DNA of 64,000 bases from Leucobacter rhizosphaerae (GTDB lineage: Bacteria > Actinomycetota > Actinomycetes > Actinomycetales > Microbacteriaceae), in NCBI RefSeq assembly GCF_022919175.1, contig NZ_CP095043.1:1302001-1366000 (forward strand). Reading direction: 5' to 3'. The position numbers were made by a program, and so were the translations under genes. This document shows, piece by piece, positions 18,166 through 26,221 of this stretch; position 1 is the stretch's first letter, and each line of letters begins with the position of its first letter. The notes beneath the pieces were generated by a model, which was not told the DNA's origin, ran no database searches, and saw only the letters and a program-made list of their open reading frames with translations.

Positions 18166-18177
18166 AAACCTAGAAGT
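18166..18177. repeat. 12-bp direct repeat, left copy, flanking the arsenic module
   Basis: AAACCTAGAAGT occurs here, 2 bp after the VirB4 stop codon, and again at 23005-23016, just beyond the 3' end of the KOW-protein gene. The two copies bracket the whole arsenic module. They may be an insertion scar or recombination site; chance cannot be excluded. Confidence 0.5.
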
Positions 18178-18210
18178 TCGCGTGAATATTGACGGTTCTG
18201 ATGGGAACTT

Positions 18211-18246
18211 CAACCCTCATCCCATCGTAAGGGCTGGTGAGGGTTG
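18211..18246. terminator. Hairpin after the transfer operon
   Basis: CAACCCTCA (18211-18219) pairs with TGAGGGTTG (18238-18246) around an 18-nt loop. It lies between the end of the rightward transfer operon and the end of the leftward arsR gene, the usual place for a bidirectional terminator, but it lacks a clear T tract. Confidence 0.45.
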
Positions 18247-18302
18247 ATGTTCGAGGAACTTCGCTGGGCACCGCGCCGCGCGGCCCTCGGCGGGGCTGTC
18301 GC

Positions 18303-18650
18303 TTACTGCTTCGCGAGGTGGCGCACGGCGGCGAGCAGCGGCCCTGGCGTGGGCGCGTAGTAGGCCCAGCGTCCGCGTTGCTCGCGGGTGACGAGGCCGG
18401 CGTCGACGAGGAGCTTCATGTGGTGGGAGACGGTCGGCTGTGACAGGCCCACGGGGTCGGTGAGGTCGCACACGCACATCTCGCCGGACTCGGAGGCGAT
18501 GATCAGGGAGAACAGCTTGACCCGTGCCGGGTCGCCGAGGGCTTTGAAGACGCGGGCGAGGTCGGCCGCGTGCTCGTCGCCGATGGGCTGGACGCCGGGC
18601 GCGCAGCAGGCGACGGTGGGCGCGTCGGCGATGGTCTGGCTGCTGGTCAT
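18303..18650 (-). CDS. arsR: ArsR/SmtB-family arsenic-responsive repressor
   Basis: A 115-residue winged-helix protein. The As(III)-sensing cysteines are in MCVCDLTD (about residues 62-69), directly before the recognition helix (LSQPTVSHHMKLLVDAGLV), as in classical ArsR. Extra cysteines occur near the N-terminus (VACCAPG). It is divergent from the arsO-like gene, with an 87-bp spacer holding two copies of an operator-like motif, so it probably represses both genes until arsenite binds. Confidence 0.92.
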   Translation of the reverse strand: MTSSQTIADAPTVACCAPGVQPIGDEHAADLARVFKALGDPARVKLFSLIIASESGEMCVCDLTDPVGLSQPTVSHHMKLLVDAGLVTREQRGRWAYYAPTPGPLLAAVRHLAKQ

Positions 18651-18664
18651 AGTTCTATCCTGCC

Positions 18665-18727
18665 TGACGTATTGACATTTGTCGATGTGTCGCGGGAGTC
18701 TTGACGTATTGATGTTTGTCGATATGT
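18665..18727. promoter_or_regulatory. Two ArsR operator-like repeats in the arsR/arsO spacer
   Basis: A 26-bp element appears twice as direct repeats (18665-18690 and 18702-18727, 23 of 26 identical, 37 bp apart). Each has a partly palindromic core, ATTGACATTTGTCGAT in the first copy. The second copy ends next to the ribosome-binding site GGAGGT of the arsO-like gene, so bound ArsR would block its expression. A related sequence precedes the ACR3 gene at 22648-22663. Confidence 0.7.
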
Positions 18728-18737
18728 GGAGGTTGTG

Positions 18738-20060
18738 ATGGAACTGCCCGTGGTCGTGATCGGGGCTGGCCCGCAGGGGCTCGCCGCTGGTGCGCATCTG
18801 TTGGAGCGCGGGATCGAGCCTGTGATCCTCGAAGCCGGAGATACTGCTGCGGCGGCGGTGGCGGAGTGGGGGCATGTGCGCTTGTTCTCTCCGTGGTCGG
18901 AGCTAATCGACCCGGCAGCGGAGCGCCTGCTCGCCTCGTCGGGGTGGGTCGCGCCGGTTGCGGGGTATCCGACGGGCGGTGAGTGGATCGACGCTTACCT
19001 CGCCCCGCTCGCGGCGGCGCTCGGCAACCGCGTGCGCAGAGGCACCCGCGTGATCGGGGTCGCGCGCAAGGGTCGTGACCTCTCGGTCGACGCTGGGCGC
19101 GAGGAGCAGCCGTTCGTCGTGCTCACCCGCGACACCGACGGGAACGAGGCACGAGTGGAGGCGTGTGCGGTGATCGACGCTTCCGGCACCTGGACGACCC
19201 CCTCGCCCGCTGGGGCGTCCGGGCTCCCCGCGCTCGGCGAGCAGACCGCTGTTACTGCCGGTTTCGTGACGCATCGCATCCCCGACGCGACCGAGGTGCA
19301 GGGGCTTGCCGGGCGGCATGTCGTGGTGGTCGGGAACGGGCATTCGGCGGCGACCGCGATCATCCAGCTCGCCGAGACCGTGCGGGAGCATCCGGGCACC
19401 AGGGTGTCGTGGCTGCTGCGGCGCGGCAGCGTCGGGAACACATTCGGTGGTGGGGCGGCTGATGAGCTGGCGGAGCGCGGGGCGCTCGGGCAGCGAGCGA
19501 AGCAGGCCGTCGATGAGGGCCTGGTGACGCTCACGACGGGGTTCCGCACCGACGCCTTCACCCTCACCGCCGACAAACGCGTGGTCGTTGCGGCGGAGGA
19601 TGGGCGGGTGCTCGATCCGGCGGATCGGGTGTTCGTACTGACGGGGTTCCGGCCCGATCTGTCGTTCCTGTCGGAGATCCGAATCGAACTGGACTACCGC
19701 CTCCAAGCACCCGTTCAGGTTGCAGGCGAGGTCGACCCGAATATCCATTCCTGCGGCTCGGTGCGTGCAACCGGGGCTGCGGAGCTCGCGCACCCGGAGC
19801 CGGGGTTCTTCATCGTGGGCGCGAAGTCCTACGGGCGTGCGCCGACGTTCCTCGCGATGACCGGGTACGAACAGGTGCGCTCCATCGCAGCCGAGCTCGC
19901 AGGCGACCACGAGGCAGCCGCCCGCATGGAACTCGCCTTGCCGGATACGGGCGTGTGCGGCGGGTCGGGCCTCTTCGATACTCCGGAGCCCGCGGCGGGC
20001 GGCTGCTGCGTCGGCCCGCAACTGGTCACCCTCGGCACCGCCCCCGGCCGGGAAAACTGA
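18738..20060 (+). CDS. ArsO-like FAD/NAD(P)-dependent oxidoreductase
   Basis: A 440-residue flavoprotein with two dinucleotide-binding Rossmann motifs: VVVIGAGPQGLAAGAH near residue 5 for FAD, and HVVVVGNGHSAATA near residue 196 for NAD(P)H. The fold resembles flavin monooxygenases and thioredoxin-reductase-like proteins that accompany arsenic operons (ArsO). Tandem Cys residues near the C-terminus (GGCCVG) could bind arsenic or act in redox. It is divergent from arsR and convergent with arsC, with a strong hairpin between the 3' ends. The start ATG 18738 follows GGAGGT. The exact substrate of ArsO proteins is uncertain. Confidence 0.82.
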   Translation: MELPVVVIGAGPQGLAAGAHLLERGIEPVILEAGDTAAAAVAEWGHVRLFSPWSELIDPAAERLLASSGWVAPVAGYPTGGEWIDAYLAPLAAALGNRVRRGTRVIGVARKGRDLSVDAGREEQPFVVLTRDTDGNEARVEACAVIDASGTWTTPSPAGASGLPALGEQTAVTAGFVTHRIPDATEVQGLAGRHVVVVGNGHSAATAIIQLAETVREHPGTRVSWLLRRGSVGNTFGGGAADELAERGALGQRAKQAVDEGLVTLTTGFRTDAFTLTADKRVVVAAEDGRVLDPADRVFVLTGFRPDLSFLSEIRIELDYRLQAPVQVAGEVDPNIHSCGSVRATGAAELAHPEPGFFIVGAKSYGRAPTFLAMTGYEQVRSIAAELAGDHEAAARMELALPDTGVCGGSGLFDTPEPAAGGCCVGPQLVTLGTAPGREN

Positions 20061-20070
20061 GCCGAGCGAG

Positions 20071-20109
20071 CGGGAGGGCGGGACCCTGTGATCGGTTCCC
20101 GCCCTCCCG
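20071..20109. terminator. Bidirectional terminator-like hairpin between arsO and arsC
   Basis: CGGGAGGGCGGGA (20071-20083) pairs with TCCCGCCCTCCCG (20097-20109), a 13-bp perfect GC-rich stem around a 13-nt loop. It sits between two convergent genes. No strong T tract follows on either strand. Confidence 0.7.
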
Positions 20110-20124
20110 TGGTCTGCGCGAGTC

Positions 20125-20529
20125 CTAGCGGATGAGTGCGGTGATGAGGGCTTCGACGCGGGTCTTGATCTCGTCGCGGATCGGGCGCACCGCCTCGATG
20201 CCCTGGCCTGCGGGGTCGGCGAGTTTCCAGTCCTCGTAGCGTTTGCCGGGGAAGAACGGGCAGGCATCCCCGCACCCCATAGTCACCACCGCATCCGACG
20301 CCTGCACCGCTTCGGCTGTGAGGACTTTCGGTTGCTCGGCGGTAATGTCGATGCCGACCTCGCGCATGGCCTCGACCGCGACGGGGTTGATCTGGTCGGC
20401 GGGCATCGACCCGGCCGAGCGCACCTCGATCCGGTCGCCGGCGAGGTGGCGGAGCCAGCCGGCGGCCATCTGGGAGCGGCCCGCGTTGTGCACGCAGACG
20501 AACAGCACGGACGGTTTCTGCATGGTCAT
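20125..20529 (-). CDS. arsC: Arsenate reductase ArsC, low-molecular-weight phosphatase type
   Basis: A 134-residue protein with the phosphatase-like P-loop CVHNAGRSQ near the N-terminus and the second cysteine region GCGDACPFFPG (about residues 87-97), as in thioredoxin- or mycothiol-linked arsenate reductases. It reduces arsenate to arsenite for export by ACR3. It lies 25 bp downstream of the ArsR-ArsC fusion gene and is probably cotranscribed with it. The start MTM at 20529 lacks a strong ribosome-binding site; the second Met at 20523 is an alternative. Confidence 0.92.
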   Translation of the reverse strand: MTMQKPSVLFVCVHNAGRSQMAAGWLRHLAGDRIEVRSAGSMPADQINPVAVEAMREVGIDITAEQPKVLTAEAVQASDAVVTMGCGDACPFFPGKRYEDWKLADPAGQGIEAVRPIRDEIKTRVEALITALIR

Positions 20530-20554
20530 GATCTGCTTGCTCTCTGTCGGTGGT

Positions 20555-21553
20555 TCAGTCGGTGAGGAGGGTGCTGAGGAGTTCGCGTACGCGGGTGTCG
20601 ATGTCGTCGCGGATGGTTGCGACGCCCTCGGTTGAGGCGAGGGCGGGGTCGCCGACGGCCCAGTCTTCGTAGCGGACGCCGGGGATGATCGGGCAGACAT
20701 CCCCGCACCCCATCGTCACGACCACATCGGCGGCGCGCACGGCGTCGTCGGTGAGGGGCTTCGGGAACGCCGCGTCTGCTTCTTGTTCGCCCTCGATCTC
20801 GGTGATGAGCGATCGCACGTGCGGGTGCACGTCGGCTGCGGGGGTGGAGCCGCCGGAGCGGGCGATGACCTTGCCTGCGGCGTGCTGGTTGACGAGGGCG
20901 GCGGCGAGTTGGGAGCGGCCGGCGTTCTGCACGCACACGAACAGCACCTGCGGCACCCCGTCCTGACGGTCGCGCGTGAGGTCGGCAAGGCGCTGCCTCG
21001 CGAAGCGCTCGGTGAGCGGGATCATGTGCTGGGTGAGTTTCGCCGACCGCACGAGCCCCGCATAGGACTCGCGCACGATCGCGACCACGAGATCACGGTT
21101 CAGGCCGGTCAGTTCGTCGGCGAGTTCTTCGGCGAGGCGGGTCACGCGGCCGTCCATCGTGCGCAGCGCCTCCGCACGAGCGGCCGTGTCGTCCTCAGCA
21201 GCATCGAGAGTCGCGGCGGGGGCGAATGCGTCCAGTAGCGCAGTCACCGCGCCGCGGCGGGCGGGGGCGATGCGGTAGTAGACCCAGGTGCCGCGCCGCT
21301 CCGAGATGAGCATCCCGGTCTCTTTGAGCACTTTCAGGTGGTGCGAGATGGTCGGCTGCGAAACCTCGGCGAGGTCCGTGAGGTCGCAGACGCAGCATTC
21401 GCCGCGGGGGTCGGTCGCGATCGCGGACAGCATCCTGAGCCGCAACGGATCGGCCAGCGACTTCAATGCGCCCGCGACGGTCGTGGCCGCTTCGCTGCCG
21501 ATGGCGTGAGTCGCGGTCGGGGCGCAGGGGTCGGTGTCGAGTGTGGTGGTCAT
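20555..21553 (-). CDS. ArsR-ArsC fusion: arsenic repressor joined to arsenate reductase
   Basis: A 332-residue three-part protein. Residues about 20-110 are an ArsR-type winged helix with the arsenite-sensing motif CCVCDLTD and recognition helix VSQPTISHHLKVLKETGM. Residues about 125-195 form a helical bundle typical of actinobacterial ArsC N-termini. Residues about 200-332 are a complete ArsC domain with P-loop CVQNAGRSQ and GCGDVCPIIPG. All key residues are present, so both activities may be intact. Its start overlaps the ACR3 stop (ATGA), giving the order acr3, arsR-arsC, arsC in one operon. A repressor tethered to the enzyme could sense the enzyme's product, arsenite, directly (inference). 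Confidence 0.9.
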   Translation of the reverse strand: MTTTLDTDPCAPTATHAIGSEAATTVAGALKSLADPLRLRMLSAIATDPRGECCVCDLTDLAEVSQPTISHHLKVLKETGMLISERRGTWVYYRIAPARRGAVTALLDAFAPAATLDAAEDDTAARAEALRTMDGRVTRLAEELADELTGLNRDLVVAIVRESYAGLVRSAKLTQHMIPLTERFARQRLADLTRDRQDGVPQVLFVCVQNAGRSQLAAALVNQHAAGKVIARSGGSTPAADVHPHVRSLITEIEGEQEADAAFPKPLTDDAVRAADVVVTMGCGDVCPIIPGVRYEDWAVGDPALASTEGVATIRDDIDTRVRELLSTLLTD

Positions 21554-22641
21554 GATGCGGCTCCTTGGTAGGGGTCGGTGTGGAACCAGGCGCGGGCGGC
21601 CCAGAGCGAGACGTAAACGAGACCTACGAGCACGGGCACTTCGATCAGCGGGCCGACCACGCCTGCGAGGGCCTGCCCGGAGGTTGCGCCGAACGTGCCG
21701 ATCGCGACGGCGATCGCGAGCTCGAAGTTGTTCCCTGCCGCCGTGAACGCGAGCGTCGTCGAACGGGCGTACCCGAGCCCGAGGCTCTTCCCGAGCAAGA
21801 GCCCCGCGAACCACATGAGCACGAAGTAGATCAGCAACGGGAGTGCGATCCGGGCGACGTCGAGCGGGTGGTTGGCGATCTGGTCGCCTTGCAGGGCGAA
21901 CAGCAGCACGATCGTGAACAGCAGCCCATACAGCGCCCACGGGCCAACCTTGGGGATGAACTGCTCCTCGTACCAGTCGCGGCCCTTGCGTTTCTCGCCG
22001 ATCCAGCGGGATGCGAACCCAGCGACCAGGGGCACGCCGAGGAAGATGAGCACGTTGAGGGCGATCTGCCCCATCGACACTTCAAGGCCCTGCGTGTCGA
22101 GGCCGAGCCAGCCAGGGAGCACGGTGAGGTAGAACCAGCCCAGCACCGAGAACATCACGACCTGGAACACCGAGTTGATCGCCACGAGCACGGCGGTCGC
22201 TTCGCGGTCGCCGCATGCGAGGTCGTTCCAGATCACGACCATTGCGATGCAGCGGGCGAGGCCCACGATGATGAGGCCCGTGCGGTACTCGGGGAGGTCA
22301 GGAAGGAACAGCCAGGCGAGGGCGAACATGACAGCCGGGCCGACCAGCCAGTTCAGCACCAGTGAGGACACGAGCAGCCGCTTGTCGCCGGTGACGGCGG
22401 CGACTTTGTCGTAGCGCACCTTCGCGAGCACCGGATACATCATCACCAACAGGCCCAGCGCGATCGGCACCGAGATGCCGCCCACTTCCATGCGGGCGAG
22501 CAGATCGGAGACGCCCGGAATGAACCGGCCGAGCAGCAGACCTGCGACCATCGTGATCCCGATCCAGGCGGGTAGCCACCGATCCAGCGTCGAGAGCCTC
22601 CGCATCGCGGGCTCTGCTTCTCTCACCTCTTGCTTCGACAT
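21550..22641 (-). CDS. acr3: ACR3-family arsenite efflux transporter
   Basis: A 363-residue membrane protein with about ten transmembrane helices and ACR3 signatures: VGLARCIAMVVIWNDLACGD, carrying the conserved cysteine in helix 4, and FTAAGNNFELAIAVAIGTFG. It exports arsenite using the proton-motive force. It is the first gene of the leftward ars operon. An operator-like site (22648-22663) lies directly before the start at 22641. The frame is open further upstream, but that part lacks membrane-protein character. Confidence 0.93.
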   Translation of the reverse strand: MSKQEVREAEPAMRRLSTLDRWLPAWIGITMVAGLLLGRFIPGVSDLLARMEVGGISVPIALGLLVMMYPVLAKVRYDKVAAVTGDKRLLVSSLVLNWLVGPAVMFALAWLFLPDLPEYRTGLIIVGLARCIAMVVIWNDLACGDREATAVLVAINSVFQVVMFSVLGWFYLTVLPGWLGLDTQGLEVSMGQIALNVLIFLGVPLVAGFASRWIGEKRKGRDWYEEQFIPKVGPWALYGLLFTIVLLFALQGDQIANHPLDVARIALPLLIYFVLMWFAGLLLGKSLGLGYARSTTLAFTAAGNNFELAIAVAIGTFGATSGQALAGVVGPLIEVPVLVGLVYVSLWAARAWFHTDPYQGAAS

Positions 22642-22647
22642 GCTTCT

Positions 22648-22663
22648 ATATTGACGTTTATCT
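22648..22663. promoter_or_regulatory. ArsR operator-like site before acr3
   Basis: TATTGACGTTTATCTA matches 12 of 16 positions of the second arsR/arsO operator core (TATTGATGTTTGTCGA) and lies 7 bp before the acr3 start codon. It suggests that one of the two ArsR-type repressors controls all three transcription units. Confidence 0.6.
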
Positions 22664-23004
22664 AAACAGCGTGCAAGCCGGCTCCGGGGTGCCTGGGGAG
22701 CGTTCACTTGATGTTCGCCTTCGGCGGAGCCGGAAGCCCGTGCAAGATGCAGGTCGAAAGCGACGCGTTCGCTGGCGGCTTCCTTGCCCTTCGACGCTGG
22801 CGACATCGAGCTGGAAGTCATGCCGCCGCACCGGCATGGGGTCGACGTTCATCGAGAGCGACCAAGCATCGGCCTTGTTGATGCGCCTTCCCTGTGAGTG
22901 ACGGTGCTTCATTCGGTCACAGAAGGCACTGATAGCGGGCAGCTTCTAGCGGAAATAGGTCTGTGGAACACCGCGCCCCTACGAGACCTTCAACCCATAG
23001 AAAC
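22664..23004. other. Gene-free stretch right of the arsenic module
   Basis: About 340 bp without a supportable gene. Frames of 76-84 codons cross it on both strands, but they have no ribosome-binding site, start in odd places and show no recognisable domain. It may hold the acr3 promoter and a degraded remnant left by insertion of the ars module. Confidence 0.45.
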
Positions 23005-23016
23005 AAACCTAGAAGT
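23005..23016. repeat. 12-bp direct repeat, right copy, flanking the arsenic module
   Basis: Second copy of AAACCTAGAAGT, identical to 18166-18177. It lies 17 bp beyond the stop of the leftward KOW-protein gene, so both copies sit at the 3' ends of backbone genes. Confidence 0.5.
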
Positions 23017-23032
23017 ATGTCCGGGCGGGTCT

Positions 23033-23221
23033 TTAGCCGGTTGTGCGGACGTTCTTTGCGAGGGTCTTAAAGCGGGTGCCGTCGGTTTGCAGCACGGTGA
23101 TCGTGACGGCGCCGGTCTTGCTGGTGTTGGCATCTTGCACGACACCGGATTTGCCGGAGTGGGTGCCCGCGATGACCTCGCAGTGCTGCCCGTTCTCGAC
23201 GGGTTCCCTGCCCTCGCTCAT
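23033..23221 (-). CDS. Small KOW-motif protein
   Basis: A 62-residue protein resembling a single KOW domain: GQHCEVIAGTHSGKSGVVQD, then a short beta-rich remainder ending TLAKNVRTTG. KOW domains of NusG and ribosomal protein L24 bind RNA or the transcription machinery. A free-standing KOW protein on an ICE could affect transcription elongation or translation, but no function can be given. The ribosome-binding site is weak. It is convergent with the transfer operon across the arsenic module. Confidence 0.7.
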   Translation of the reverse strand: MSEGREPVENGQHCEVIAGTHSGKSGVVQDANTSKTGAVTITVLQTDGTRFKTLAKNVRTTG

Positions 23222-23463
23222 GCATCCATTATCCCGGGTGGCCCAGCGTCCGGCGAGGCGGTTTCCCCCTTCGGGACGATGCGCACCTGAGTGGAACGGT
23301 GAATCGCGAGGGTGCTCCGCCCGTGGGGCGAAGAGCGCAGGAACTCGAAACGGAGACGGGAACCCGGCGAGAGCCCGTCGCCTCCTGTGGAGGCGGGGCG
23401 CACCTGGCTGTTGGCTGCCGTCAATCCTGGCGGCGGCGTTTCATCGTTCAGTCAGGAGTTCCC

Positions 23464-26103
23464 ATGTCCACAGCGCTCGAACCCGTCCAAGTGGGAAGAC
23501 CGCCCGGCCGTGCCGCGTCGCGGTATGCCGCGATCCTCACTATCCTGCTCATGCTCATCAGTGGCCTCTTCTTCGCCCCGGCCCCGGCGCAGGCCGCGAC
23601 TCTCGGCGTCGGCTACGGCAACGAAGACCTCTGGCTCGGATCGTTCTCATCGCATGGCCGGCAGGCGTATTGCATGGACCTCGACGCACTGCCCCCGTAT
23701 GGCTCGACGCAGCATCCGGAGCTGAAGACCACCCTCGATTCGCTCTCTGAGACCGAGCTGGCGCGCCTGAACTACGTCATGGGCCGCTGGGGCGAGAGCA
23801 GCGACCCGAACATCACCGCGGCGGTGCAGATGTACGTGTGGGATGTCGCCGACCACGGCAACTATGCCGGCCGGGGTGGTGATGCGCACTTCCTCACCCG
23901 CGTCCCCGCGAGCGTGCAGGGCACGGTGGTCGCGAACCTCAATGCGATGCGCGATGCGGCTGCCGCGAACGCAGTGGCGAACCCGTCCGTGAGCATGTCG
24001 ATCAGCATGAGCGACCAGTACCACGGGCAACTCACGATCACCGCGAACCCCGCTTCTGCAACGGGCACAGTGACGCTCGCGGGCGCCACCTTCACAGACG
24101 GCAGCACCTCGGCCACGCTCGGCGCCGGAACACATGAGATCGTCGGCACCCCGCCCGAAGGCGCACCGGACTATCAGATCACCGCGAGCATCAAGGCTCC
24201 CGCCGTCGGCTACGGGGCCGGCGTCGACTTGTTCTACACGCCGGGTGAGCAGCGCATCCTCGGCACCGCTTCGTTCGAGCCGCTGTCGGCGCAAGCTTCG
24301 TCGCCGGTGATTGCGCTGGATTTCCAGCCGGTGATCGAGACGGTGGTGGATGCGAAGTTCGTGCAGGCCGGGGACACGTTTGCCGACAAGCTCGCGGTGT
24401 CAGTGACGAAGCATTCGTGGATCAAAGTGGACGGCACCCCGGTGCCCGTGCTCTCCGAAGGCACCCTCTACGGCCCGTTCGACGCGCAGCCGGCCGAAGC
24501 GAACGCGCCCCCAGAGGGCGCGCCCGTGCTCGGAACGGAGTCGCTGACGCTCACGCACCCCGGCAGCTACGTGTCGCCGGGCACGCTCACCGCTCCCGAG
24601 TCGGGGTTCTACACCTGGGTGTGGAAGATCGACACGACCAAGCAAGGCGCGAACGCGAAGTACCTCACCGACTCCTTCACCGACAAGTTCGGGCGAGTGG
24701 CGGAGACCTCGATCACCCCGTTCCAGCCGGAAGCGGTATCGAAGGCGAATGGGCGGCTGGTCCAGCCCGGCGACCGCGTGACGGATACGATCACGGTCTC
24801 CTCGACCAATGGCGCCTGGCTGAAGCACAATGATGAGCCGATCCCAGTGGTCTTCGAGGGCACCGCCTACCAAGTACCCGGCACCCTCCCGCCCGTGCAG
24901 GGCGCGGAGGTGCCGGCGGATGCGGTGCCGATCGGCACGGTCTCCGTGACGGCGACGGGGCCGGGCGTCTACGAGTCGCCCGAGGTGGTGCTGCCGGATG
25001 CGGGGTTCGTGACGTGGGTGTGGCAGGTGAAGCAGGCGTCGCAACCGGAGTGGGTGCGCCCGTACATCGCCGCGGATTGGCAGGACGAGTACGGCATCAA
25101 CATCGAATCGCACTCCGTCAGGTGGCCGCTCACGATCACCTCGGAGGTCCGCGAGTACAACGTCCACCAGGGCGGGCGTGCCTTCGACCGGATCACCGTC
25201 ACCGGGTTCCCGGACAATCACCCCGACTTCGCAGGCGACGGCTACTGGGTGCCCGACGAGCAGGAGATCGAGCACACCGTTTACGGCCCGTTCCAGACCG
25301 ATGCGGAGCTGACCGACGATCTCGATCTGTCGGACGCGCCGGTGCTCACGCGGATCACGACGCCCGCGAAGAACGGGGTCTACGACATCGGCTACACCGA
25401 CGAGGATCGTATTCAGCCGACCGAGGCCGGGTTCTACGTGATCGTCACGCGGTTCGCGGGCGACGACCGGGTGCAGCCCTTCACGAGCTCGCCGGCGGAT
25501 ATCTGGGAGCGGTTCTACGTTCCCGGCGACGAGCAGCCGGTGTCGGTCGTCACGCAGGCCACCCCCGTCGCGGGGGTCGGTGAGGAGTTCGACGATGCCG
25601 CACTTGTGCAGGGATCGAAGATCCCCGACGGCGCGTACCTCGTGTTCCGCGCCTACGGCCCCCACGACCCGGACGCCGAGCCGGTGTGCGAGGTGCCGTT
25701 CTTCACCTCCAAGAAGATCGCCGTCACCCAGGCCGGCATCTACCGTTCCGGGAAGACGAGCGTCGACCGGGCCGGGCACGTCTACTGGGTCGAAACGCTC
25801 TACGACGCCACGGGCAAGGTCATCGCGGAAGGGAAATGCGGTGCACCGGGTGAGACGACGGTAGTGACCGAGACGCCGCCAGAGGTGCCGCCGGTGCCGG
25901 AGCAGCCGGAGCTTCCGGAGAAGCCGTCCGAGCTGGCTACGACTGGGGGCGGGTTCCCGTGGCTGATCGCCGCAGGCGGCCTGGTCGCGCTCCTCGCGGC
26001 CGTGGTGACGCTGTGGTTCGGGCGCAGGCTCGCGCTCCACCGGGAGCGAGGCGGAGACAGCGGAGAGGAGGACGCCGGTATCGAAGAGCTCATGAACCAG
26101 TAA
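23464..26103 (+). CDS. Thioester-domain surface adhesin with LATTG cell-wall sorting signal
   Basis: An 879-residue secreted protein. A signal peptide (about 20-44, ending PAQA-AT) is followed by a domain whose YCMDLD (Cys70) and AAVQMYVWDVAD (Gln122) match the Cys-Gln pair of Gram-positive thioester domains, which bind host or surface molecules covalently. Three or more related beta domains follow (repeated motif pattern ...GPGVYESPEVVLPDAGFVTWVWQ / ...APESGFYTWVWK). The C-terminus has a Pro/Glu spacer, LATTG (824-828), a hydrophobic helix and a short charged tail; LAxTG is the signal type of class E sortases. The start ATG 23464 follows AGGAG. A strong terminator follows. It may help mating-cell contact or host adhesion (inference). 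Confidence 0.86.
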   Translation: MSTALEPVQVGRPPGRAASRYAAILTILLMLISGLFFAPAPAQAATLGVGYGNEDLWLGSFSSHGRQAYCMDLDALPPYGSTQHPELKTTLDSLSETELARLNYVMGRWGESSDPNITAAVQMYVWDVADHGNYAGRGGDAHFLTRVPASVQGTVVANLNAMRDAAAANAVANPSVSMSISMSDQYHGQLTITANPASATGTVTLAGATFTDGSTSATLGAGTHEIVGTPPEGAPDYQITASIKAPAVGYGAGVDLFYTPGEQRILGTASFEPLSAQASSPVIALDFQPVIETVVDAKFVQAGDTFADKLAVSVTKHSWIKVDGTPVPVLSEGTLYGPFDAQPAEANAPPEGAPVLGTESLTLTHPGSYVSPGTLTAPESGFYTWVWKIDTTKQGANAKYLTDSFTDKFGRVAETSITPFQPEAVSKANGRLVQPGDRVTDTITVSSTNGAWLKHNDEPIPVVFEGTAYQVPGTLPPVQGAEVPADAVPIGTVSVTATGPGVYESPEVVLPDAGFVTWVWQVKQASQPEWVRPYIAADWQDEYGINIESHSVRWPLTITSEVREYNVHQGGRAFDRITVTGFPDNHPDFAGDGYWVPDEQEIEHTVYGPFQTDAELTDDLDLSDAPVLTRITTPAKNGVYDIGYTDEDRIQPTEAGFYVIVTRFAGDDRVQPFTSSPADIWERFYVPGDEQPVSVVTQATPVAGVGEEFDDAALVQGSKIPDGAYLVFRAYGPHDPDAEPVCEVPFFTSKKIAVTQAGIYRSGKTSVDRAGHVYWVETLYDATGKVIAEGKCGAPGETTVVTETPPEVPPVPEQPELPEKPSELATTGGGFPWLIAAGGLVALLAAVVTLWFGRRLALHRERGGDSGEEDAGIEELMNQ

Positions 26104-26120
26104 CCCCAACACCCCATGGT

Positions 26121-26164
26121 GGGCGGGGCGCAGACCATTCCCAGGGTCTGCGCCCCGCCCTTTT
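26121..26164 (+). terminator. Rho-independent terminator after the adhesin gene
   Basis: A 16-bp perfect stem, GGGCGGGGCGCAGACC (26121-26136) pairing with 26145-26160, has an 8-nt loop and is followed by TTTT. It ends transcription of the adhesin gene 17 bp after its stop codon and separates it from the dprA-like gene. Confidence 0.9.
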
Positions 26165-26221
26165 CGCGTGTCCGCCTTGTGCACCTGTCCTCTGACAGTG
26201 ACGGCAGTGCAGGAGGCGGCG

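Noticed and set aside
22658..22912. Small frames of 76-84 codons right of acr3
   Set aside because: No ribosome-binding site or recognisable protein; treated as non-coding.
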